A stretch of DNA of 64,000 nucleotides from Pedobacter alluvionis (GTDB lineage: Bacteria > Bacteroidota > Bacteroidia > Sphingobacteriales > Sphingobacteriaceae): the NCBI RefSeq assembly GCF_003664035.1, contig NZ_RCCK01000010.1:310001-374000 (forward strand), in the 5' to 3' direction. The position numbers and the translations under genes are program-made. A model generated the notes under the pieces. The model ran no database searches. It saw only the letters and a list, made by a program, of their open reading frames with translations, and was not told the DNA's origin. The stretch's first letter is position 1. Each line of letters begins with the position of its first letter. Positions 1 to 10,954 of this stretch are shown here, piece by piece.

Positions 1-2
1 GT

Positions 3-1007
3 ATTTACTTTAATTACGGAGATAAAGGCCTGCAGGGATTAGGAAATGGTTACCAGCCATCTCCCAATAATGTTAACGACCCTAATTATAAAAAGCAATA
101 TGCTTTTGTTGAGCCTAATTTCTTTGGTAACCAAAACAACAATATGGATTTAAGTGCCATCGATTTCTTTAGTATTCCTATCGAGGCGAGTACTTGGAAG
201 CATGGTAAAATGGTGAAAAAACTTAATTGTAAGAGTGGCGCTGCAATTGGCGATACTATTGAATATTTAATAACGCTTTCACATTCTAAAGCAGCTGTTT
301 ATGCTCACAATTCTTTTGTGCGTGTTATTGGTCCAGGGCTTGCAGAAGGGTATCATAACTGGGATGCTTATTTAAAATATTTATCATCGCTCGCTAAGCC
401 TACCAAAATTAAAGGGCTATTTTCGGGTTTACCCGGAGGAACTGGCCCAACAGCTCAACAAACATATAACCTCAGCGCAACATTTAACGCTAATACCAAA
501 CTGGTAATATTAACAGGTACGTGTGCTGTTGAAGGGGCTGTAACCATTTCCATAAAATTTGATGCGCTAAATGCATTAACCGGCATCTACGGTGCAAACC
601 CACCTTATACCGTTACAGCAGGAAGTAAACAACCTTACACAACTGCTGGAATTGTTAATGATGTTTTTGGATGGATTGTTGGTGACTTATTGGCCGGGTT
701 AAACATGGGCTTTCCGGGCAGCACTACCATAAATCCAATTAATAATATTGCACTTGGCCAGTGCACATCTAGCGAATGGTTTCAAGCTGCAATTCAGCAT
801 CCATCATTGCTTTTTGCAGGTGCCCAGCCTGAAAACAGCGATTATTATAATGACTGGGCAGCCAGCTTGTTACCTGTAACCAATGCTTATGGTTTCCCAT
901 TTTCAGACCGTGTGGGCGGTTTACTGCTTTATTTTCCACCTAAAGGTTCGGCTGGCGCTGTTGACTATCTCAAGATTACCCTTCTGGATGTTGAATTTCC
1001 GGCATAA
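3..1007 (+). CDS. GH64/thaumatin-like beta-1,3-glucanase-type protein, 5' end cut by window
   Basis: The reading frame is open from base 3, and the first internal ATG (144) lies inside the conserved domain, so the real start is left of the window. The visible 334 codons include a FVEPNFFG stretch followed by AIDFFSIPIE, which resembles the segment of GH64 beta-1,3-glucanases where the Phe-Val-Glu strand leads to a V/I-D-F-F-G-I-P strand. Near the C-terminus NAYGFPFSDRVGG resembles the Y-G-F-P-F-D-D segment of the same fold. If correct, the protein would bind or cleave fungal or algal beta-1,3-glucan outside the cell. Catalytic residues were not assigned. The missing N-terminus would hold the signal peptide. 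Family assignment is from memory of motifs only. Confidence 0.5.
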   Translation: MYFNYGDKGLQGLGNGYQPSPNNVNDPNYKKQYAFVEPNFFGNQNNNMDLSAIDFFSIPIEASTWKHGKMVKKLNCKSGAAIGDTIEYLITLSHSKAAVYAHNSFVRVIGPGLAEGYHNWDAYLKYLSSLAKPTKIKGLFSGLPGGTGPTAQQTYNLSATFNANTKLVILTGTCAVEGAVTISIKFDALNALTGIYGANPPYTVTAGSKQPYTTAGIVNDVFGWIVGDLLAGLNMGFPGSTTINPINNIALGQCTSSEWFQAAIQHPSLLFAGAQPENSDYYNDWAASLLPVTNAYGFPFSDRVGGLLLYFPPKGSAGAVDYLKITLLDVEFPA

Positions 1008-3773
<2,766 letters not shown>

Positions 3774-3799
3774 TTAGAAATACAGCGCAAAGTTTATAA

Positions 3800-4257
3800 A
3801 GAGGCTGTTTAAAAAATAAATAAAATTAATTCGTATGTCAGTCTGAGGGTTAATTAATTGTTTAAAATCAAATGAGTAACGTTTAATTTATTTTGCCCTA
3901 AGGCGCAGTCTTGCCTCGGCTCGCCGCCGCCGAAGGGCTCTTTCTTTTTGGCATCAAAAAGAAACAAAAAATGCCGGCTGAAAATTTTTCTTTCGAAGCT
4001 AGTAGGTTGGCTTTGGCAGTGCAACCCGAAAAATTTGTTAGGCCGGATTTAAGCAGAACGGGGATATCGTGCTATGGCCTAGCTGGTTGGAAATACTAAA
4101 GTAATTAAAATACTGATTAATAATAATTATTTGTAAAATAACGTCAATGGTAGCGTAGTCGAAGACCCTTTCAACGCATTAATTAAAGCAATCCATTACG
4201 CTTAGCGTGACAGCAAAATGCTTTGTAATATTTGCTATAAAAATTTAAACAGGCTCT
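3800..4257. repeat. MITE-like element with 14-bp inverted ends
   Basis: The left end AGAGGCTGTTTAAA (3800-3813) is the reverse complement of the right end TTTAAACAGGCTCT (4244-4257) with one mismatch. Inside are a GC-rich run around 3905-3935 followed by CTCTTTCTTTTTGG and its near-complement, forming a hairpin. No transposase is present. The last 30 bp recur at 21338-21367 with two mismatches, so the end sequence is dispersed. Nonautonomous mobile DNA is the likeliest explanation; mobility itself is inferred. Confidence 0.6.
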
Positions 4258-4273
4258 AAAGACACCATTTTGT

Positions 4274-4311
4274 TATGCCCCTAAAAAGTTAGACACTTTC
4301 TGGGGGCATTT
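4274..4311. other. Hairpin or solo insertion-sequence end
   Basis: TGCCCC and GGGGGCA arms flank AAAAAGTTAGACACTTT, followed by TTTTTATG. The AAAAAGTTAGACA core resembles terminal repeats I associate with IS3-type elements of Bacteroidota, but the arms plus T run also fit an intrinsic terminator. No transposase gene is nearby. Confidence 0.4.
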
Positions 4312-4627
4312 TTATGATAAAGAAAAAAACAGTTTTGAATTTCTTCTTTTCTGTAAAATCCCGAAAATTTATTAGCTTTGTCACATTCCTGGTGAACAAT
4401 CTTTTTAATGTTTAGGAATTATGACAGCATATATCTACATATAATCCCCTTCACAAATCGCCATATAGGCAATAATTTACTATAATTTGTTTTTTATTTG
4501 ATTGACTGCCTCAAGGGCTGTTCAATTTGTTATTGTATAACATTTTATTTTCCAAAGAAGGGGTATATCCGGATCAAGGACGAATTGAGACCCACATTCA
4601 AGTTAAAGGAAATTAAATGAAAGTCCG

Positions 4628-5356
4628 ATGGACACACATGAATTGCCGTGCAGGATTAGAAGCGCACGGCAGAAAAAGCGGTTGGTAAAAACAGACCGCG
4701 ACAAACAATTAATCAGGCTGAGTAAAAGAAGATCGGAGCTTTGGATACAAAGACGGGCACTGCCGATGGTACCTCTTGAAAAGCCCTATCAAAGAGGCTG
4801 GAAAAGGTATTTTGTACTCCGTGCAGATATTGCATTTAGCCTAAGAGCTGAATTTTATACCACATTGCTGGCTAAGATCAACACAGTTGAATACCACCAC
4901 GATAAAACATTTAAACGAAAAAAACGCCGTAAAGGAAGGTATGGATATGAAATCAAAAAGCAATCGCTGCGCGAACTCACGCCATATTTATGGGAAAGCA
5001 GCAGTTTAGGCCTTACCGAAGAGGAAAAATCGTGTTTTAGCCAGGTTGAAACGTACTGTGTTAGCACACATCAGCAGGAAATCAGGTATGTTTTTACCGA
5101 ACCGTGGCGGTATAGGTTAAAAATTGCACCCAATATGGTTACACACAAAAAAATATTGGATACAGACCTTGTAAGGGAGCTGGATCTTATTAACAGCCAC
5201 ATTAAACGCAATAATTTGGGAGGACGCATGCATTCGTTAACCAATGGACGAAAGTATAACTATTGGCGATATTACCAGGCTTTTGTCAAGTACAGTAAGG
5301 TTAAAAAGATCCCGAAATACAGATCCAGGGAAATGTATTTGGAGTTAGATTTTTAA
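4628..5356 (+). CDS. Basic hypothetical protein, unknown function
   Basis: A 242-residue protein that I do not recognise. It is strongly basic, with dense Lys/Arg clusters near residues 15-45 and 95-110, many Trp and Tyr residues, no signal peptide and no membrane segment. The C-terminal half has a repeated look of Y-W-R-Y-Y and K-Y-R-S-R segments. The charge suggests binding to nucleic acid or another polyanion, but no named domain is visible. The ATG at 4628 is the first in frame after a TAA at 4604. A purine-rich AAAGGA lies 17 bases upstream and would fit better the out-of-frame ATG at 4617, which opens only a 23-codon peptide. No cotranscribed neighbour. Confidence 0.6.
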   Translation: MDTHELPCRIRSARQKKRLVKTDRDKQLIRLSKRRSELWIQRRALPMVPLEKPYQRGWKRYFVLRADIAFSLRAEFYTTLLAKINTVEYHHDKTFKRKKRRKGRYGYEIKKQSLRELTPYLWESSSLGLTEEEKSCFSQVETYCVSTHQQEIRYVFTEPWRYRLKIAPNMVTHKKILDTDLVRELDLINSHIKRNNLGGRMHSLTNGRKYNYWRYYQAFVKYSKVKKIPKYRSREMYLELDF

Positions 5357-5460
5357 AATTTTATCAATAAGTAAAACAAAACTCAAACTTATTTGTCTTT
5401 TAATTTCATTAGTTTGTTTGGTTTAGTTTTATTGGTGGATGCGAATAAAACAAAATAATT

Positions 5461-5486
5461 AGCCTCATAGAAATATGGGGCTTTCT
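5461..5486 (+). terminator. Rho-independent terminator
   Basis: AGCCTCAT pairs with ATGGGGCT (one G-U pair), followed by TTTC. It lies about 100 bp downstream of the hypothetical gene ending at 5356. Confidence 0.55.
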
Positions 5487-5574
5487 CATTTATATACCAA
5501 TAGCCCGCTAATAATATTGATGGCAGTAATACTGATCAATGTTGCCTATCAGAAGCCTGATTTCCTTCCTTTAA

Positions 5575-6030
5575 AACTTAGAACTGATTGTAGAACTTCA
5601 ATACTCTTATGGCAATGATGTGTTGAATATGACCCATCACTCGGGTGAAGACAGGCAGGTGCAGGCCAATAGCTTTGCCAGCGTATTAAATGCCTGGACT
5701 CCTCAGAATCAAAACACCCCGATTGCTGCAATCAGGGATCAATCTGCTGGGTATGTAACCAATGTAGATACCCACTGGTTAGAAGACGGTTCTTTCATCC
5801 GTGGAAAAAACCTTTTGCTGGGTTATACTTTTGATAAGACACTTGTCGAAAAATTACGCTTAAACAGGCTTCGTGTTTATGCTTCTGTTCAGAATTTCTT
5901 CCTGGCAACCAGGTATACCGGTAACGACCCTGAGGTAACTACTTATGGAAATGCATTTGCACAAGGTCAGACATTTTTCGATTATCCAAAGCCAACTACT
6001 TTCATGGTAGGACTAAACATTGGATTATAA
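5575..6030 (+). pseudogene. SusC/RagA-type TonB-dependent receptor, C-terminal remnant
   Basis: Only the last roughly 150 codons of a SusC-type outer-membrane receptor remain. The frame opens after a TAA at 5572 with NLELIVELQYSYGNDVLN, which corresponds to the internal barrel motif N-F-E-L-x-V-F-L-Q-x-S-Y-G-N-D of SusC proteins, and ends with TTFMVGLNIGL, a normal SusC C-terminus with a terminal aromatic-rich strand. Signal peptide, carboxypeptidase-like domain, plug and most of the barrel (about 850 residues) are missing. The next gene is an intact SusD, so this was a SusCD pair that lost most of its transporter. No in-frame ATG begins the remnant before the internal Met at 5629. Confidence 0.9.
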
Positions 6031-6055
6031 CATTAACTAAAGAAAGGATATCAAC

Positions 6056-7612
6056 ATGAAAATAAACATAAAAAATATCGCTGCTTTGTTGTTGCTCAGC
6101 GTCGCTATAATAGGGAACTCAGGATGTAAGAAGTTTTTAGATGAAACAGATCCAACCAATCTTTCGCCCGGTAATTTTTATACTTTACCAGAACACGCTG
6201 AAGCGGGTATTGCTGCGGTTTATGCAGAGATCAGGTTTATTGGAAACGGGGCTGGTATTTATTCCAACAACTGGCAGATGTTTGATGCGCCAACCGGCAT
6301 ACAATCTACCGGAACCGCACAAAACTCCGATCTGAACAATTTATATTCACTCATTTATGATGGTACAAACCTGCATGTTAACCAGAACTGGAATGGATTT
6401 TATAAAGTAATTGCACAAGCCAACCTGGTTTTGGATAAAGTTCCGGGCATTAACCCAATGGACAATGCACAGAAAAAAAGGATTTTGGGAGAGCCTGCTT
6501 TCATCAGGGCCTGGGCCTATTTTTACCTGGTACGTTTATGGGGCGATGTGCCTTTAATCACTAAACCGATTACCAGCCCTAACGACCCTAATTTTTCTCC
6601 TTCCCGTACACCACAGGAACAGGTTTACAAGCTCATTGTTGACGATCTGGTGGCTGCAGAAGCGGCCGGTTTGCCTTTTATGGATGCCAGTGGACGTGTT
6701 TCTACAGCAGCAATTAAATCAGAACTGGCAAAAGTATATTTAACCATGGCCGGGCAACCCCTTAACAAAGGAACTGCTTATTATAAATTAGCTGCAGATA
6801 AGGCTAAAGAGGTAATCGATTATTCAACCGGTAATCCGTCATCACTTGGTTTGTTTACTGATTATGGAGCCCTGCATGATGCGAAGAATGACAATAAAGT
6901 GGAGCATTTATTCGGGATCCAGTACAATGATGCTGCCGGAGCTGGTAACCCCCTGCAGTCATCTTATTTACCTTTGCACCAGCCATTGGTTTCTAAAATT
7001 GACGGGATTGGAACGGCTATTCCAACGGCCAGTTTTTATAGCTCGTATGAGGCAGGAGATTTAAGGGCTAAAAACAGAGAAGGTTATTTCTTTACCGACT
7101 ATTATACCGATGGATTTAAAATGCCGCTGGTTAACCGCGGTAAACCTTATATTTTTAAACACTTTGATCTGATTGCAAACGGAACACTAGGCGTAGAGGG
7201 AAACAGCAGGAGCGATCTGAATATTCCACAGATTCGTTATGCCGAAACCTTGTTAATTTATGCTGAAGCACAAAACAGGGCAGATGGTAGTCCGAATGTT
7301 GCTGCCTATGCTGCGGTGAATGCAGTACGAAAAAGAGCACAACTGGCTGATCTTGCAGGTTTGAACCAGACACAGTTTGAAGAAGCCGTTTGGAGGGAGC
7401 GCTGGCACGAGCTGTGTTACGAAGGTGTTACCTGGTTTGATATGGTCCGCTTGCGTAAAGTGTACAACGAAACCACTAACAGCTTTGATAATTTTGTTGG
7501 CCACATTAATAAAAGTGTAAACCAGCCTTTGCAAACCAAACATTTATTGTTCCCGATTCCTACTCCTGAAATCAAAAACAATCCTAAACTGATTCCAAAT
7601 CCAGGTTATTAA
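6056..7612 (+). CDS. SusD/RagB-family nutrient-binding outer-membrane lipoprotein
   Basis: 518 residues with a lipoprotein signal peptide ending in NSGC (Cys24). SusD proteins sit on SusC transporters as the substrate-binding lid. Family marks are AWAYFYLVRLWGDVPL around residue 155-170, the TPR-like helical core, and RERWHELCYEGVTWFDMVRL followed by the late N-P-K-L-I-P-N-P-G-Y ending. It starts 25 bp after the SusC remnant, as in an operon. Because its partner SusC is reduced to a fragment, the protein is either non-functional, pairs with another SusC such as the one at 13713, or persists as an inactive remnant. The reading frame itself is intact. Confidence 0.92.
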   Translation: MKINIKNIAALLLLSVAIIGNSGCKKFLDETDPTNLSPGNFYTLPEHAEAGIAAVYAEIRFIGNGAGIYSNNWQMFDAPTGIQSTGTAQNSDLNNLYSLIYDGTNLHVNQNWNGFYKVIAQANLVLDKVPGINPMDNAQKKRILGEPAFIRAWAYFYLVRLWGDVPLITKPITSPNDPNFSPSRTPQEQVYKLIVDDLVAAEAAGLPFMDASGRVSTAAIKSELAKVYLTMAGQPLNKGTAYYKLAADKAKEVIDYSTGNPSSLGLFTDYGALHDAKNDNKVEHLFGIQYNDAAGAGNPLQSSYLPLHQPLVSKIDGIGTAIPTASFYSSYEAGDLRAKNREGYFFTDYYTDGFKMPLVNRGKPYIFKHFDLIANGTLGVEGNSRSDLNIPQIRYAETLLIYAEAQNRADGSPNVAAYAAVNAVRKRAQLADLAGLNQTQFEEAVWRERWHELCYEGVTWFDMVRLRKVYNETTNSFDNFVGHINKSVNQPLQTKHLLFPIPTPEIKNNPKLIPNPGY

Positions 7613-7672
7613 ACAACAGTATTTTATTGTTCTAATGGTTGCTGTCACACCGACCATCAATAATTTTTAACA

Positions 7673-7708
7673 AAAACGGGTGTTCAATATTTGGATACCC
7701 GTTTTTTC
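7673..7708 (+). terminator. Rho-independent terminator after susD
   Basis: AACGGGT pairs with ACCCGTT around a 15-nt loop and is followed by TTTT. It lies 60 bp after the SusD stop. Confidence 0.8.
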
Positions 7709-7776
7709 ATTGTCGACACCTGATCTGTAGCGCAGTGAAAGCCACGAAATAAACCGGATCTTAAGCGAGAGAGGCC

Positions 7777-7956
7777 GTCATTGCGAGGAGGAACGACGAA
7801 GCAATCTTACAACTATGGGTTATAGCGACCGTATAAAGATTGCTTCATCCAATGAAGAATTGGATTCGCATCCGATTGCTATCGAATGGAATGTAGTGGA
7901 ATGGAGAAATCTTTGAACTGTTTTAAAAGATCTCTCCACTGCGGTCGAGATGACGA
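7777..7956. repeat. Dispersed intergenic inverted-repeat block
   Basis: Begins GTCATTGCGAGGAGG and ends CGGTCGAGATGAC. Internal inverted pairs are GCAATCTT with AAGATTGC and AAATCTTT with AAAAGATCT; it also includes a degenerate copy of the TCCGATAGCTATCGGA palindrome near 7862-7880. The outer GTCATtgcga and gaGATGAC mark it as one of the intergenic palindromes seen repeatedly in this window. Confidence 0.65.
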
Positions 7957-8210
7957 TATTTCGAGGACTTTTATCGGCTTAAAATCTCCTTTCATTCATA
8001 TTGATTTTTGTGAAATAAATTAACCCTGCCATTGACAATATCCATAAGAAAGATTTGTTCAATGCGCGGTAACCATCACTCCAATATTTTTCAGTCTATA
8101 ATAATCAAGAATTTTACCGCCTTTAAGCAAGGTATGTATGTGTTTTAAGGCGATTCGTAAATTGCATTAAAAAAATAACGTGCAAAAGGGCTTTTTTAAT
8201 TTATTAGGCT

Positions 8211-8219
8211 TATTTTTGC
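8211..8219 (+). promoter_or_regulatory. Bacteroidota-type -7 promoter box
   Basis: TATTTTTGC matches TAnnTTTGC exactly and lies 80 bp before the cupin start. The -33 region is only T-rich, without a clear TTTG. Confidence 0.5.
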
Positions 8220-8298
8220 GGCAAATTATTGAACCACACAGGAGATTAATGAATCTCTGTGAACCTCAACAATCATTAGAAAAGCTAATATTTTATCA

Positions 8299-8796
8299 AT
8301 GACAAACGACAAAAAAGAAATATTCGAAAGCGTAGCGCAACGTTTAAAAATTGAAGGTTTTAATGTAGTAAACCGCGATGAAACCCGTCCCTGGGGTGGT
8401 TTCTTTGTAATAGATGAAGCGCAGGCGCAACAATTTGCCGATACCTATTTTGATGGATTAAATGTTGAAGACCTTAAAATTGGCGGTAAATTAAGTCCTA
8501 AAATTTTAATCGTTGCACCAAATACACGTCTTTCGTGGCAATATCACCACCGCAGAGCTGAAATCTGGCAAGTGGTTACCGGTACCGTTGGTATCAAAAC
8601 CAGCCAAACTGACGAGGAAGGTGAAGTGAAAAAATACGCACCAAAAGACCAGATTAAATTACAACAAGGCGAACGCCACCGTTTAATCGGTTTAGAAGAC
8701 TGGGGTGTTGTTGCAGAAATATGGCAACATACCGATGCTTCAAACCCATCAGATGAAAGCGATATCGTACGTGTTCAAGACGATTTCGGTAGATAA
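8299..8796 (+). CDS. Mannose-6-phosphate isomerase type II-like cupin protein
   Basis: A 165-residue single cupin domain resembling the C-terminal isomerase domain of type II phosphomannose isomerases. The N-terminal RPWGGFFVID is the conserved entry of that group. Metal-binding residues of the cupin are visible in QYHHRRAEIWQV (two His and a Glu) and in GERHRLIGL (His), followed by the strand AEIWQHTD. The GDP-mannose pyrophosphorylase half present in fused ManC proteins is absent, so this is a stand-alone isomerase-type domain of the length common in Bacteroidota. It likely interconverts sugar phosphates such as mannose-6-P and fructose-6-P, but the substrate cannot be read from the sequence. 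Transcribed alone. Confidence 0.85.
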   Translation: MTNDKKEIFESVAQRLKIEGFNVVNRDETRPWGGFFVIDEAQAQQFADTYFDGLNVEDLKIGGKLSPKILIVAPNTRLSWQYHHRRAEIWQVVTGTVGIKTSQTDEEGEVKKYAPKDQIKLQQGERHRLIGLEDWGVVAEIWQHTDASNPSDESDIVRVQDDFGR

Positions 8797-8819
8797 TAAA
8801 TAATTTAAAAAAGAAGAGC

Positions 8820-8940
8820 TTGTACCATAAAGACAATTTCAACTCAAACGCTGTCATGTTGAACTTGTCGAAATACCTTAAAACGTATTTAAAGAGGTCT
8901 TTCGACAAGCTCAGGATAACAATTTATATTTGTGGTACAA
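8820..8940. repeat. Nested inverted repeat
   Basis: Outer arms TTGTACCA (8820-8827) and TGGTACAA (8933-8940) are exact complements. Inner arms CTTGTCGAAATACCT and AGGTCTTTCGACAAG pair with few mismatches. The inner sequence GTTGAACTTGTCGAA is a form common in intergenic repeats of this phylum. It may also end transcription of the cupin gene, but no T run follows. Confidence 0.65.
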
Positions 8941-9036
8941 ATTATTCTTTTATCTAAACGCTTAATTTAAAGCGTTTTTCTACACAATTAAAACTAAACG
9001 CCCTCAAGCTACGTTTATAAAGCATACACCCTATAC

Positions 9037-9765
9037 ATGATCATCCTTATTTTTTTTCTTTGCCATTGGTTTTTATCCCTGTTTAGCCAAACCTTTTTCC
9101 TTCACCGTTACTCTTCTCACAAGATGTTTAAAATGGAGCTTTTTTGGGAGCGGTTTTTCTACCTGATATTGCTGATTTCGCAAGGTTCATCATTTTTAAA
9201 CCCCAGGGCTTATGCCATCCTGCACCGGATGCACCATGCCTATAGTGATACGGAGAAAGATCCACATTCGCCACATTTTTTTAAGGATGTTTTCGGGATG
9301 ATGATTGCAACGAAGAACATGTATATGAATTATCTGCAATATAAAATACAGCCGGAACCAGCTTTCCAGGGGAATTATCCCGAATGGCCGGTTGTTGATA
9401 AGATTGGAAATTCATGGGGATGGAGAATTGCATGTGGGCTGTTTTATATTGGTTTTTATATTGCTTTTGCCAACCACTGGTGGCTGTTTATCTTATTGCC
9501 GATCCACTTTTTAATGGGACCGCTACATGGAGCAATTGTAAACTGGTGTGGTCATAAATATGGTTATTCTAACCATGATAATGATGACCATAGCAAAAAC
9601 TCTTTACCCTGGGATTTTTTGTTGATGGGTGAGCTTTTTCAGAACAACCACCATAAAAAACCAAATAGTCCTAACTTTGCTACCAAATGGTGGGAATTTG
9701 ATCCAACCTATCCGGTAATGAAAGTATTGCACTGGATGAAGATTATTAAAATTAGAAAAGTTTAA
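9037..9765 (+). CDS. Membrane fatty acid desaturase
   Basis: A 242-residue integral membrane di-iron desaturase of the acyl-CoA/acyl-lipid type. The three histidine clusters are HRYSSH (residues 23-28), HRMHH (63-67) and NNHHKK near residue 205, in the order and spacing of the delta-9-like family. Hydrophobic segments cover residues 1-20, 40-58 and about 130-160. It introduces a double bond into membrane acyl chains. The next recognisable downstream sequence is the tail of a cyclopropane fatty acid synthase, which would act on that double bond, so the two probably belonged to one lipid-modifying gene group before decay. The ATG at 9037 gives a full-length protein for the short version of this family. 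Confidence 0.9.
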   Translation: MIILIFFLCHWFLSLFSQTFFLHRYSSHKMFKMELFWERFFYLILLISQGSSFLNPRAYAILHRMHHAYSDTEKDPHSPHFFKDVFGMMIATKNMYMNYLQYKIQPEPAFQGNYPEWPVVDKIGNSWGWRIACGLFYIGFYIAFANHWWLFILLPIHFLMGPLHGAIVNWCGHKYGYSNHDNDDHSKNSLPWDFLLMGELFQNNHHKKPNSPNFATKWWEFDPTYPVMKVLHWMKIIKIRKV

Positions 9766-10381
9766 AGTTTTAAGGCCAAAGACTAAAGACCAAAGCAGTA
9801 AGAATTCGGGTTCTCGCGTCGATTTCTCCCGTCCTGCCCATGGTCTGTGTCTCCACAGACCATCATTTAATGCTTTTTATTAGCCTGCACAAATAGGTTT
9901 TTTGCAACGGATTAATGCAGATTTAATAGATTTCCTTTTCTGCACTGTTTTGTGTTAACTAAACCTGACAGCAGCGAAAATCCTTTTTGTTCGCAGTACC
10001 TTACCTATACTGTCATGCTGAGGTACGAAGCATCTGCAGCCTATGAAACGGGTACCTGAGTCTCAGCATAACAGTACCTCAAAAAGATTGAAGCGAATGG
10101 CAGGGCTATCGTAACCGATAAAAACAGGACCCTGCTTTTCAGATAAAAACGCATTCGTTTCCCGAAATCCCGCCCATGGTCCCATCATTTAATGCTTTTC
10201 ATTTAGCCTGAACAAATAGTTTTTTTGCCACGGAAACACGAAGTATATACTCATTCCGTCATTTCGACCGCAGCGGAGAAATCTATTCATTTAAATATTC
10301 GCTAAACTTCATCCGATAGCTATCAGATCGAAATGACCATGCTCCTGATCAAATCCTTTTTGCCTATCTTACCGTATATAT
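9766..10381. repeat. Repeat-rich intergenic region
   Basis: No gene seen. Four pieces of structure: a roughly 65-80 bp sequence at 9828-9910 recurs at 10168-10232 (CCCATGGT then CATCATTTAATGCTTTT, AGCCTG, ACAAATAG and TTTTTTGC in the same order); an inverted repeat at 10009-10075 with arms ACTGTCATGCTGAG and CTCAGCATAACAGT; and another at 10258-10337 with arms GTCATTTCGA and TCGAAATGAC. The last one ends about 45 bp before the cyclopropane synthase fragment. Confidence 0.65.
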
Positions 10382-10714
10382 GATAAATTGAGAAACGGTG
10401 TAGAATGGATTCAGAAGCATATTTTTCCAGGCTCGCTTTTACCTTCGGTAGCCGCAATAAACAAAGCAATAAATGAAACCGGCGATTTAACCATGGTGGA
10501 TTTAAAAGATATGGGTTTGGATTATGCCCGTACACTTCATTTATGGTTTATCGCATTCAATAAAAACCTGAATAAAGTAAAAGCCCTCGGCTTTGATGAG
10601 ACCTTTATCCGCAAGTGGAATTATTACCTGAACTATTGCGAAGCAGCTTTTGCCATGCGGAATATTAATGTGATGCAAATGGTTTATTCAAGACCAAATA
10701 ATATTTCGAGGTAA
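10382..10714 (+). pseudogene. Cyclopropane-fatty-acyl-phospholipid synthase, C-terminal remnant
   Basis: About 110 codons matching the C-terminal part of CFA synthase: RNGVEWIQKHIFPGSLLPSV, then the helical ARTLHLWFIAFNKN and the AFAMRNINVMQMVYSRP ending typical of this SAM-dependent methyltransferase. The complete enzyme has about 400 residues; the SAM-binding half is missing. There is no ATG at the fragment start; the track-like start is a TTG. The boundary with normal coding sequence lies just beyond an intergenic palindrome (10258-10337), so a repeat-associated deletion is likely. Upstream lies an intact desaturase. Confidence 0.85.
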
Positions 10715-10954
10715 AACGTGTAATGTAAAGATGAGGTGGATGATGGGTAAAATTTCCATTATCCATTTCCAATAGTTAACCGATTTAGACAATTAACCAG
10801 TGAACTGTTTATATTCTCTGTCATCTATAATTCCTTTTACCGGTAAAAGTATAGTGTTTGCCGGATAATGAATAGAGTTGGTGTAAAAAGTATAGCGTAT
10901 TATTGTAACAAAATGCAACTTACGTAGACTAATTACAAAAGACCTACTCTTAAA

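Larger units (their letters stand above)
3774..4627. other. Intergenic region with MITE-like repeat
   Basis: About 850 bp without a credible gene. It contains the element 3800-4257, the hairpin at 4274-4311, and an AT-rich leader of about 300 bp before the gene at 4628. A 62-codon ORF at 3911-4099 lies inside the repeat and is not considered a gene. Confidence 0.6.
7613..8298. other. Intergenic region with terminator and inverted repeats
   Basis: About 690 bp between susD and the cupin gene. It holds the terminator at 7673-7708, a repeat block at 7777-7956, a stretch around 8000-8030 similar to 21275-21315, and the promoter box at 8211. No gene seen. Confidence 0.6.

Noticed and set aside
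3911..4099. 62-codon ORF on the + strand
   Set aside because: It lies wholly inside a repeat with mobile-element-like ends; the codons include hairpin arms and there is no family signal.
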